Notes under the pieces: model-generated
What the model was told of the DNA's origin: nothing
Seen by the model: the letters and a program-made list of their open reading frames with translations, nothing else
Database searches by the model: none
Source of the DNA: an uncultured Porphyromonadaceae bacterium
Lineage (GTDB): Bacteria > Bacteroidota > Bacteroidia > Bacteroidales > Muribaculaceae
Direction of reading: 5' to 3'
Assembly: GCA_900545955.1 (NCBI GenBank)
Contig: URAU01000010.1
Coordinates: 1 to 64,000 of the forward strand
Length of the DNA stretch: 64,000 nt
Made by a program: the position numbers and the translations under genes
Shown here: positions 42,123 to 50,261 of the stretch, piece after piece
Numbering within the stretch: position 1 is the stretch's first letter
Layout: every line of letters begins with the position of its first letter

Positions 42123-43055
42123 CTACCGTATCTCGGGGTTGGCGAGGTCGAAGACCTGGCCCTCGGTGCAGACGGTGGTGGAGGGGAAGATGGCGCGTGC
42201 CTCGGCCAGATGTGTGGATTCGTCGGTGTAGGCTTTGGAGAAGTGGCCGAGCAGTAGGTGGCCTACATGGGCATCGGCGGCGATGCGGGCAGCCTCGGAG
42301 GCCGTGGAGTGGTAGCGCTCGCGGGCGCGTACGGAAGCCTCGTCGGTATAGGTTGCCTCATGATAGAGCCAGTCGACACCCTCGACCTCGCGGGCGAGCG
42401 AGGGGGTGAACACCGTGTCGGAGCAGTAGGCATAGCTTATGGCCGGATCGGCCGGGGTGGTCAGCATGTCGTTTGCGAAAATGCGGCCGTCGGGAGCTGT
42501 ATAATCGGCCCCACACTTGATGTCGTGAAGTTTCGATACAGGAATATCAAGGAATTTCACCATATCGCCGCGCAGATGGCGGGGTTTTGGCTTTTCGCGG
42601 AAGATGTAGCCCACGCAGGGAACACGGTGGCGCAGCGGTATGGCCTCGACCGCGAGTCCCGGCAGGTCGAGCACCGTCTGGCGGCGTGTGGGGTCTACCA
42701 CGTTGAAATGCAGGTCGAACGGCCGCTCGCGGCAGAAAAAATCCATTATCTCGATGAAAATCTTCACTCCGTCGGCAAAGGTATGGACGGTCACGGTGCC
42801 CCCCTTGTCCTGAAGGGCGAGTGTGGAAAGCAATCCCGGGAGCCCCAGGCAGTGGTCGCCGTGGAGATGGGATATGAATATGTGGTTCAGGCGCGAGAAC
42901 TTGAGCCGCTGGCGGCGCATGGAGAGCTGAGTCCCCTCGCCGCAGTCGATCATCATCAGCGAGCCTCGGTAGTCGATTACCTGGCAGGCCGGCAGATGGC
43001 GCAGCGACGGCGTAGCGCTTCCGCAGCCCAATATGTTGAGTTTGAAATCGCTCAT
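42123..43055 (-). CDS. rnz: Ribonuclease Z
   Basis: Cleaves the 3' trailer of tRNA precursors. It is 310 residues of the metallo-beta-lactamase fold: GSATPSLRHLPACQVIDYRGSLMMIDCGEGTQLSMRR, the zinc motif HLHGDH at residues 63-68, AYCSDTVFTPSLAREVEGVDWLYHEATY and LLLGHFSKAY with the last metal ligands. Length is the normal short form. No promoter with a consensus -7 box was found; it lies just downstream of the barrel-protein terminator. Confidence 0.95.
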   Translation of the reverse strand: MSDFKLNILGCGSATPSLRHLPACQVIDYRGSLMMIDCGEGTQLSMRRQRLKFSRLNHIFISHLHGDHCLGLPGLLSTLALQDKGGTVTVHTFADGVKIFIEIMDFFCRERPFDLHFNVVDPTRRQTVLDLPGLAVEAIPLRHRVPCVGYIFREKPKPRHLRGDMVKFLDIPVSKLHDIKCGADYTAPDGRIFANDMLTTPADPAISYAYCSDTVFTPSLAREVEGVDWLYHEATYTDEASVRARERYHSTASEAARIAADAHVGHLLLGHFSKAYTDESTHLAEARAIFPSTTVCTEGQVFDLANPEIR

Positions 43056-43130
43056 TGGAGTATTGTACGACCAGTTACATAGGATTCAGAAGCCATTGTC
43101 TTGAATGACTTCATATGCATTATAACGCGA

Positions 43131-43157
43131 AAACTCCGGCAAATATTTGCCGGAGCC
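43131..43157 (-). terminator. Terminator of the outer-membrane barrel gene
   Basis: CTCCGGCAAATATTTGCCGGAG (43134-43155, described as an 11-bp arm and its complement) is a perfect palindrome. On the minus strand it is followed by TTTTCG, 39 bp after the stop of the barrel gene. Confidence 0.75.
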
Positions 43158-43193
43158 TCCACTTTATCTCTTATAAAACACACATTTCTGCTT

Positions 43194-46031
43194 TTACCGC
43201 GGACCGCGTCCGCCGCCTGGAGGCGGCCCTCCGGGGCCACCGGGACCCCACCGGTGATTGTTGCGGTCGGTGGGCTCGTTGCCTTTTCCGAAAGTATTGA
43301 ACTTATAGGTAAACGTGAGCATGAAGTATCGCGTGAGCGAGTTATACTCTATGTCGTCGATATAGTTGGCCGTAACCTGACGCTGGATGCTGTTTTTCTG
43401 CTGCAGCAGGTCGTAGACCTTGAGCATTACCGTAGCTGCGCGGCCTGCCATGAACTGATAGGAAATCGAGGCGTTCCAGAGCCACGTGTTGGTGTTGAAT
43501 CCCTCGGAATATCCTTTGTTGCCCGAATAGGTTACATCGGAAGCGAGCACAAGTCCGAAGGGTGCATACCAGGAGCCGTTGAACGTGCCTCCGTAGCTGT
43601 GGACGGTCGGGGTGTTGATGTTCTCGATGCTGTTGTGGGTCCACTGCACACGGTAGTGGGGACGCAGCTCCAGTTCGAGGCTCTGCGGACGGAAGGCGAT
43701 GGAGGGCGATTCGGCAAACATCAGCGTTCCCGAGCGGTTGAGAAGACCGTTGTTGTAGCCGGCCTGATGGTTGTAGAACACGAAGGCATTATTGTTGAAC
43801 GACCATGTTTTATTACGGCCGAAGGGCTGCGAGAACATGTTCATGGCCCGGATGTTCCATACGCCGCCGACGTTTTCGTAGTGGGTGGAGCGGCCGCCGC
43901 TCTGGGAGTCGTAGTCCGTTCGCGACACAATGCTGTTCTGCATTATCTGTGCGTCGGCCATGCTCATAATCGAGCGCTGGCTCTCCGGCGAGAATTTCTG
44001 GAAGCGCAGACGAATATTGTGGGAGAAGGTGGGCTTCAGGGCCGGATTTCCGTAAATCACATTGAGCGGATTCGTAAAATCAGGCACCGGCTGCAACTGC
44101 GTCATCGAGGGCTGGGAGGAGCGGCCCATATACATAAGGTTCATCGACGACTGCTTGTCGAACTTGTAGCGCAGACGCATGAACGGAGCGAAATTCCATA
44201 CCCAGCGTTCGGGAATATCCTGCTTGTTGCCCGAGAGGTATTTGCTCTTCGACATCGACGGAACGGCCGACACACCGAGATCCAGGTTATACTTGGGTTT
44301 CACGAGTTTGAATCCGAGGCGAATGTCCTGAGTGAGGAAATCGTTGCGGAAGCTGTTGGAGAGCTGGTCCATGTACTGCCAGGGGAGGAACGTGAGATTC
44401 ATCGGGTCGTCGGAGCCGTTGGCGAAATCGGGATAGCGGCGTTCGACGCTCTTGTCGGCGTTGTTCCAGCGGTACTGCAGGCGGTAGCTGAAGGTGAGGA
44501 AGCGGCCTTTGGATACGTCGCCGAGAGGTTCGGTCCAGCTCAGACGCGCACCGATGGTGTTGGCCCATGTATGGCTGTCGGTATACTGCTCGTAGGAGTC
44601 GATTGAATCGGCGCTGGCGTCGAGCAAGCTCTTGAGCATGTAGAAGTGATTGTAAGAGAAAGCGTTCTCATACTCCCTGACGTCGCTGAAACGATAGTTG
44701 GCCATAAGCGATATGGAGCGGCCGCGGCGGCTGCGGAAGTTATGGTTGTAGATCAGGCGGCCGGTAGCCTCGTAGGAATCACCATGGGAGTTCGACTGGT
44801 TGAAGCTGCGGTTCACCATCGGTATGGCCGGATTGTTGGAATACAGTGTGTCGGTTTCAAAAATATCGCTCCGGTTGGTGTTGTAGGAGAAGGTAGGCCG
44901 GAAGTCGACCGTATTGAATGAGTCGGGCTTCCACTCTATGCGGAAGTCGGCGCGCACGTTGTGGCCGCGGTCGAGGGCGTCGGATGTCGAGCCCTCGCGC
45001 GAATATGAATCGGAGAGCAGATAGTCGCGCATCTGGCGCTTGAGGGTAGTGCGGTTTGTATGGCTGTACATCACGTCGCCGCCCACGCGGAGGATTTCCT
45101 GATTTCCGACGTTGAAATTCACTCCGAACGACTGGGAGTTATTGATACCCTGGTCACCGCCGAACCGGCGGAAGCGGTTGCCGTTACCGTCGGTGAAACC
45201 GAGTTCATTGGTGTTGTTGGCCGAACCGATGAAAGTAATCTGGTTGTCGTTCCAGAAGCGGTTCACATTAAACGTGGCCTGATAGCGGTCGTCGGTGCCA
45301 TAGCCGGCCTCGACGGTTCCGAACCAGCCGTTTTTCATCCCTTTCTTCACCGTGAGGTTGATCACGGTCTCGTCCTCGCCGTCGTCTACGCCCGTCAGGC
45401 GCGCCAGGTCGCTCTTGCGGTCTACTACCTGGAGTTTGTCGACCATGTTTACCGGCAGATTCTTTGAAGCCACCTTAGGATCGTCGGCGAAAAATTCCTT
45501 GCCATCGACAAGGATTTTGGTCACCTCTTTGCCATTGGCCGTAATTTTGCCGTCGGAGTCGACCTCGACGCCCGGCAGGCGTTTGAGAAGGTCTTCCACC
45601 ACGGAGTTCGGCGGGGTCTTATAGGTGTCGGCATTGAATTCAACGGTGTCCTGCATCACCTTGATGGGAGTCTTCACACCGATTACGGTAGTCTCCTTGA
45701 GCATATAGCTCGATTCGTTCACCTTGATGGTGTCGAGTTTCAGCGAAGCGTCGGCAATGCGCAGAGGGCGCGAGGTGGTCTCGTAGCCTATGTAGGTCAC
45801 CTCGGCCAGATAGTTGCCGTTCTTGAGGCCTGACACCTTGAAACCGCCGTTGAGGTCGGCAATCGTGCCCTTCACAAAAGCCGAGTCGCCGGCATTGAGT
45901 ATGCGCACGGTGGCATCCATAAGGGGCTCGCCATACTGGTCGGTTACGGTTCCGGTAATATTGTAGGCCCAGGCGGCCAGGGCCGTCGCGGCCGTTGCGG
46001 CAACAAGAAGTTTGCGCCTTGGAAATTTCAT
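43194..46031 (-). CDS. Outer-membrane beta-barrel protein, TonB-receptor-like
   Basis: A 945-residue exported protein. Signal peptide MKFPRRKLLVAATAATALAAWA; carboxypeptidase-regulatory-like beta-sandwich at about 24-105 (ITGTVTDQYGEPLMDATVRI...GYETTSRPL); a plug-like domain at about 115-225 (FNADTYKTPPNSVVEDLLKRLPGVEVDSDGKITANGKEVTKILVDGKEFFADDPKVASKNLP); and a long barrel in the style of the Bacteroidota OMP_b-brl_3 group. There is no SusD partner next door. The C terminus is an unusual Gly/Pro/Arg tail (GPGGPGGPPPGGGRGPR) instead of a final aromatic strand. Substrate unknown. Confidence 0.88.
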   Translation of the reverse strand: MKFPRRKLLVAATAATALAAWAYNITGTVTDQYGEPLMDATVRILNAGDSAFVKGTIADLNGGFKVSGLKNGNYLAEVTYIGYETTSRPLRIADASLKLDTIKVNESSYMLKETTVIGVKTPIKVMQDTVEFNADTYKTPPNSVVEDLLKRLPGVEVDSDGKITANGKEVTKILVDGKEFFADDPKVASKNLPVNMVDKLQVVDRKSDLARLTGVDDGEDETVINLTVKKGMKNGWFGTVEAGYGTDDRYQATFNVNRFWNDNQITFIGSANNTNELGFTDGNGNRFRRFGGDQGINNSQSFGVNFNVGNQEILRVGGDVMYSHTNRTTLKRQMRDYLLSDSYSREGSTSDALDRGHNVRADFRIEWKPDSFNTVDFRPTFSYNTNRSDIFETDTLYSNNPAIPMVNRSFNQSNSHGDSYEATGRLIYNHNFRSRRGRSISLMANYRFSDVREYENAFSYNHFYMLKSLLDASADSIDSYEQYTDSHTWANTIGARLSWTEPLGDVSKGRFLTFSYRLQYRWNNADKSVERRYPDFANGSDDPMNLTFLPWQYMDQLSNSFRNDFLTQDIRLGFKLVKPKYNLDLGVSAVPSMSKSKYLSGNKQDIPERWVWNFAPFMRLRYKFDKQSSMNLMYMGRSSQPSMTQLQPVPDFTNPLNVIYGNPALKPTFSHNIRLRFQKFSPESQRSIMSMADAQIMQNSIVSRTDYDSQSGGRSTHYENVGGVWNIRAMNMFSQPFGRNKTWSFNNNAFVFYNHQAGYNNGLLNRSGTLMFAESPSIAFRPQSLELELRPHYRVQWTHNSIENINTPTVHSYGGTFNGSWYAPFGLVLASDVTYSGNKGYSEGFNTNTWLWNASISYQFMAGRAATVMLKVYDLLQQKNSIQRQVTANYIDDIEYNSLTRYFMLTFTYKFNTFGKGNEPTDRNNHRWGPGGPGGPPPGGGRGPR

Positions 46032-46147
46032 CGGAATAGTTTTTACGTTGTAGATATTGGAAACGGGAGGAGAGAGCAGTGAAACCCTTCAGGGGAATGA
46101 GGGCACGCGCAATACGAAATCCACATCGCGCAGACGTTTTAATGACA

Positions 46148-46175
46148 CAAAGTTACCCTTAAAGTTAAACCAGCC
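46148..46175 (-). promoter_or_regulatory. Promoter of the outer-membrane barrel gene
   Basis: TAACTTTG on the minus strand (46155-46148) is a perfect -7 box; only a weak -33 (ATTC) lies about 20 bases upstream. The start would be near 46141, with a leader of about 110 bases. Confidence 0.5.
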
Positions 46176-46259
46176 GAATGCATCTGCCGCCATTTTAAAG
46201 TTTTACAACAAAACCGGCCCCATCTGTTAACGCAATTAACAGAATTTATGGCGTTCCGC

Positions 46260-47354
46260 TCACTCAAACCACGCCACAGCGCGGTTAAGCGCGTTTGACA
46301 GCCGCGATGCGGTTCCGGCGGCTTCAATCCGCTGCTGTGCAAGTATACGCACCCGGTCAATCAGCCAGCTCACCATATAGGTCGCTATGGCAAACGCCAA
46401 TACCCCTAAAGGATAAAGTATCGCCGAACCGGCGTCGAAAAGCCTGATTGCCACTTCCTTATAATACGGGAACACAAACGGATTACAATGTATCAGATAG
46501 ACGGCGAATGCCGCTCCGGCCACACTGTTGACAGCCTTGCTGCGGAAATTGAGCCGGGCCGCAGCAAGAACGATCATGATGCTTGCCGCGATATTCACCG
46601 GATTAAAACGTGAAAGCATTATGCGGTTCAGCCACCACCCGAAACCGATACTGTCGACATAGCGTGTAAGCACAAACCATACAGTGCCCGAAACGGCAAG
46701 AATCAGGACTGTGCAGGTCAGAAGCCTACGGGGCGAATAATGCCAGCGGCCACTATCGTAGCCGAAGCGCAGAATCCGCCCGACGGCATACATAAGGACC
46801 ACGATTACCAGATTGTATTCCATCCGGTTGTCGGGCTGTGTATTCACGAGCCAGCCGCAAAGCCATATAAAGCAGAACGCGCCACCGACAAGCTTCACGG
46901 CTGAACGCCGGTGATGCTCAATATAGTGGTTTATCATCGGAGAGATAAACATCAGCAATACGTAAGCCCCCGAAAACCAGTCGAGATACGTCGGGACTAT
47001 AAACAATAGGAATTCCTTGACTGAAGCGGCTCCCGCACTCAGAAAGGCGATTCCGATAAGCAGACGGTAAAAAATTATTACGAAATATATTCCGAACACG
47101 CCTCGCGCCGAGAGCCGGATGCCGAACCATCCGGAAATCAGGATGAACAGATTCACTCCCAGAATGCCGAAACTTGCCATCACGCACTCCTCCCACGAAA
47201 GCCACCCACACTCAAGTGCAAGCGTATGGGGATCGGTGACCTCGAATTTGTTTCTCACGCAGTGCACTACAAGTACCATCAGAATGGCCACAATGCGCAC
47301 AGCCTCGAAGCTCGACAGTCGGCCGCGGTGTGAGGTCTCCGTTTTACCGTTCAT
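46260..47354 (-). CDS. Acyltransferase-3 family membrane protein
   Basis: A 364-residue inner-membrane protein with about ten hydrophobic segments. The family start is visible in SFEAVRIVAILMVLVVHCVRNKF, with the conserved Arg and His of acyltransferase-3 proteins, followed by GILGVNLFILISGWFGIRL. Such enzymes add acetyl or other acyl groups to surface glycans. The C-terminal 30 residues are a soluble tail (RILAQQRIEAAGTASRLSNALNRAVAWFE). It lies 48 bp downstream of the glycosidase gene on the same strand, which hints at shared work on glycans. Confidence 0.85.
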   Translation of the reverse strand: MNGKTETSHRGRLSSFEAVRIVAILMVLVVHCVRNKFEVTDPHTLALECGWLSWEECVMASFGILGVNLFILISGWFGIRLSARGVFGIYFVIIFYRLLIGIAFLSAGAASVKEFLLFIVPTYLDWFSGAYVLLMFISPMINHYIEHHRRSAVKLVGGAFCFIWLCGWLVNTQPDNRMEYNLVIVVLMYAVGRILRFGYDSGRWHYSPRRLLTCTVLILAVSGTVWFVLTRYVDSIGFGWWLNRIMLSRFNPVNIAASIMIVLAAARLNFRSKAVNSVAGAAFAVYLIHCNPFVFPYYKEVAIRLFDAGSAILYPLGVLAFAIATYMVSWLIDRVRILAQQRIEAAGTASRLSNALNRAVAWFE

Positions 47355-47402
47355 TTCTCAGGAAGGTGCGATGGATTTACGGCGAATAAGCGAATCATGG
47401 AA

Positions 47403-49736
47403 TCAGGGGCGGAGGCGGCGCAGCTCAATCTGATCGACAAGGGCATGGTTCACCTTGAAGTTCATGTTCTCATTCTCGGGGAGGAACACCAGCGTGAGGT
47501 TGTGGCGCCCGGGGGTGAGGCGCACTTTCACCACGTTGGTCATCCCCCAGTCGTTCCAGTTGCCCACACCACGCTGAGGCATCACGATGGTGCCGGCGCG
47601 CTTGCCGTCGACAAGAAGCGTGCGGATTGCAGCCTTGTTTTCAGTGTTGACCGGTCCGTTGCCATTTGCGTAGCGGAGAGATACGGAATATAGACCACCC
47701 TCACCGATTTCCACGGGTACGTTGACAGATCCCGACGTATGGTCCATCTCCACAAATCCGCTGCCGCGGTAGCCGTGGAGCGGCGTGCGCAGCCGGTTCT
47801 GCGCCTCGGCCGATGTCATTGCCGTCTTTTCGTTGGGGAAGTCGAAACGATGCACGGTAGCGTTGGAGCGCGGCTCGGATGCGAAGCTCTGGGTTCCGTT
47901 GGCATCGACGGCAATAACCTGATATTCGCCAGGGGTAGTGGCCAGGAAGGTTGTCTCGGTAGTCTGCGCCACAGGCTTGCCGTCGCGCACCACGATGTAA
48001 TGGTTCACATATTCGATGGGATTCCACTGCAGCAGATTGTTGACCGGGCCCATCTGGTTGTTGACCGACGGGTCGTTGCTCAGCCATGCGATCGGGGTGA
48101 GAGGCGCCTTGAGATTTGGCACCTCGTTGAGACGCATCGGGGCGGCGTTGTTGTCGGCCATGATGATTTTTATAGTGTTCTCCCCCTTTATATCAGCGGG
48201 TATGAAAGGCGTCTGCCGCTTGCCGTTAAGGTAAAAATCCTTGATCTGGCTGCCGTAGCCGCTCACGGTGATGTTGAGAGTGGCGTCGCGGTAGCGCAGC
48301 CCGTTGAGCGAGCGTGTGTCGGCAAGTGCCTTGGGCACGAACGGGGCGAACCTTATTCCGTCGGCCTCGTAGTGAATGCCGAAAAGAATGTTCATCGTCA
48401 CGGCAAGATTGCCCGAGAGACACCAGAGCATGTTCGACGAATTCAGCTCCGTGGCTATGTCGCCGTTGTCGAGCACGAAATTCTCCTTGTTGGTGGCGAA
48501 AAGTGCCGCCGGACGGAATATGGAGCCGATGCCCTGCATCACTCCGCGCTCGTTGCCCACCTTGGCGTTGGCCAGCGTCCAGTATGCGGCCACCCATGGC
48601 CAGAGAGAGTTGTTATGATAGGGCGGCATGTCGGCTATCTGCGGATAGAAGATGGCCGTACCGAATGGGGTCGTGGGATTCTTTTCCGTGAGAATACGGG
48701 CGCGGTTTGGGCTGGCCACATCATAGAGTATGGCGAGCGCTTCGCCGAGTGTCTCGGCGCGCGGATTGGCTATCATATTGTCGCGGCCGTAGAGATACAT
48801 ATTGTAGTATCCCTTCTCGTCGCTCCATAGCTGGCTGTTGATTGCCTCGGCCAGGGCGTCGGCACGTGCGTCGTATTTCTGTGCCTCGGTGTTTTCGCCC
48901 ATAATGCGGGCAATCTGCGCGAGCGTGCGCCATGCCTGCGCGTGGACTACCGAAGTGCCCAGTGCCTCGCTCTGGGCGATGTCGGCAGTCTGCATCCATC
49001 GGGGATAGCTCTGCTCGCGCCAGTCGATGAACGATGTCTCGCCGCGAACCAGCCCGGTCTCCGGGTCGTAGATGGTCTTGTAGTCGTCCTCAAGCGAATT
49101 CTTGATTACGGGATAAATCCGGTTGAGCCAGCTCTTGTCGCCAGTAGCTTTGTAGACCTCGAATGCAGCGATGCCCCATATCTGGCGGTCAGTGCTGATG
49201 GGCCAGGCTCCCCCGGAGCCCGTATCCTGCACGATACGTCCGTTGGGGGTGATTTTATGTTCGAGCGATATGCGCGACACCTCGGGCTGCAGGGCAGCCA
49301 TAGCGAGGATTATGGAGTAGCTCACGTCGCGCGTCCATACTCCGGGCCATTCCTTGCCGGTGCGGAGCGTCCGGTCAGGCTCGATGGCATTCACCATCTC
49401 GTCGAGGCCCATATTGAATATGGCGTTGTGGAGGGTATTGGATGTGGTGAGCTGCGGATATTCCGAAATATCGTTCTTGAGATTCCATTCTTTCTCCACC
49501 CCCATGTAGTAGCCGGGCTGGGCCGAGTAGTCGGATACTATCCGGAAAGGAGTGGGTGCATATGCCTTGAAAGGACCCTGGATAATCGAGTCGCCGGTCC
49601 AGCGGTAGGCCTTTGTGACAACGATATCGGAGCCGGATGCGGCTCCAGGAAGCATAAGCATCATCGCTGCCGCGCATCCCGCCGGAAATGTCTGGTTGTA
49701 TTTTTTGTATATTGCCTTAAAAAAACGCGAAATCAT
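47403..49736 (-). CDS. Secreted six-hairpin glycoside hydrolase
   Basis: About 777 residues from the ATG giving MISRFFKAIYKK, with a signal peptide (CAAAMMLMLPGAASG). An upstream ATG would add 11 residues. The central 350 residues look like an alpha/alpha six-hairpin glycosidase: RTGKEWPGVWTRDVSYSIILAMAALQPEVSRISLEHKI, GGAWPISTDRQIWGIAAFEVYKATGDKSWL, RGETSFIDWREQSYPRWMQ and YHNNSLWPWVAAYWTLAN. The C-terminal 250 residues are beta-rich, with a carbohydrate-binding-module-like domain at the end (YSVSLRYANGNGPVN...GRHNLTLVFLPEN). The exact glycoside-hydrolase family and substrate cannot be settled by eye; the RDVS and ETSFIDW segments carry likely acidic catalytic residues. Periplasmic or exported. 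Confidence 0.78.
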   Translation of the reverse strand: MISRFFKAIYKKYNQTFPAGCAAAMMLMLPGAASGSDIVVTKAYRWTGDSIIQGPFKAYAPTPFRIVSDYSAQPGYYMGVEKEWNLKNDISEYPQLTTSNTLHNAIFNMGLDEMVNAIEPDRTLRTGKEWPGVWTRDVSYSIILAMAALQPEVSRISLEHKITPNGRIVQDTGSGGAWPISTDRQIWGIAAFEVYKATGDKSWLNRIYPVIKNSLEDDYKTIYDPETGLVRGETSFIDWREQSYPRWMQTADIAQSEALGTSVVHAQAWRTLAQIARIMGENTEAQKYDARADALAEAINSQLWSDEKGYYNMYLYGRDNMIANPRAETLGEALAILYDVASPNRARILTEKNPTTPFGTAIFYPQIADMPPYHNNSLWPWVAAYWTLANAKVGNERGVMQGIGSIFRPAALFATNKENFVLDNGDIATELNSSNMLWCLSGNLAVTMNILFGIHYEADGIRFAPFVPKALADTRSLNGLRYRDATLNITVSGYGSQIKDFYLNGKRQTPFIPADIKGENTIKIIMADNNAAPMRLNEVPNLKAPLTPIAWLSNDPSVNNQMGPVNNLLQWNPIEYVNHYIVVRDGKPVAQTTETTFLATTPGEYQVIAVDANGTQSFASEPRSNATVHRFDFPNEKTAMTSAEAQNRLRTPLHGYRGSGFVEMDHTSGSVNVPVEIGEGGLYSVSLRYANGNGPVNTENKAAIRTLLVDGKRAGTIVMPQRGVGNWNDWGMTNVVKVRLTPGRHNLTLVFLPENENMNFKVNHALVDQIELRRLRP

Positions 49737-49769
49737 AGTATCCCAATCGGTGGTCTTGTTGAGTTGCAT

Positions 49770-50158
49770 ACAGGTGAAAAGCCCTCCCTCCGGCCTTAGG
49801 TCGGAGAAAAAAGCACTACCCGATTTGTCGGTACAAACATTTTAAACCGACACTATTGTGTTAAAACGGGCTCTAATTTACGATTTTTTTTGCAAACCGG
49901 CAATTATGCCGTATGTTATGCAACACACATCGCCAGATATTCGCCGTCTCGACATTCGCAGGCATCACATATTTCCCCTAAAAATCAATGACATACAAAT
50001 CAACTTCCCCCACTATGGGTTTGCAGAACCACCGAAGTGTACGGACGCACGGCTCGTGCACCCGTACAGTATTGGCTAATACCTTTGGTCTGCAATACCC
50101 TACCTACAATTTGACAGCAATGCATTCAGACTGCGTCAGCAGGCAGCCAACGTCATAA
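49770..50158. other. Non-coding stretch between the glycosidase and the pnp terminator
   Basis: No gene is recognisable. It holds a strong hairpin at 50038-50068. A run resembling a -7 box occurs near the glycosidase start but is not a full match. The remainder shows nothing definite. Confidence 0.5.
50038..50068. other. Strong symmetrical hairpin
   Basis: TGTACGG (50038-50044), AC, GCACG, GCT loop, CGTGC, AC, CCGTACA (50062-50068): two perfect stems of 7 and 5 bp separated by a symmetrical AC/AC internal loop. There is no U run, so it is more like a structured RNA or protein-binding site than a terminator. Confidence 0.55.
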
Positions 50159-50197
50159 TAAAAAGCGATGCGCTCTGAGTGAGCGCATCGCTTTTTA
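50159..50197 (-). terminator. Terminator of pnp
   Basis: TAAAAAGCGATGCGCTC (50159-50175) and GAGCGCATCGCTTTTTA (50181-50197) form a perfect 17-bp stem with A/T ends, 65 bp after the pnp stop. It has the same GCGATGCG core as two other terminators in the window. Confidence 0.88.
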
Positions 50198-50261
50198 GTG
50201 TCTCGGACGGACTGCATTCAGCAGCCATCCGGAAGTATCAGGGAATCAGACTCCCGTGGAA

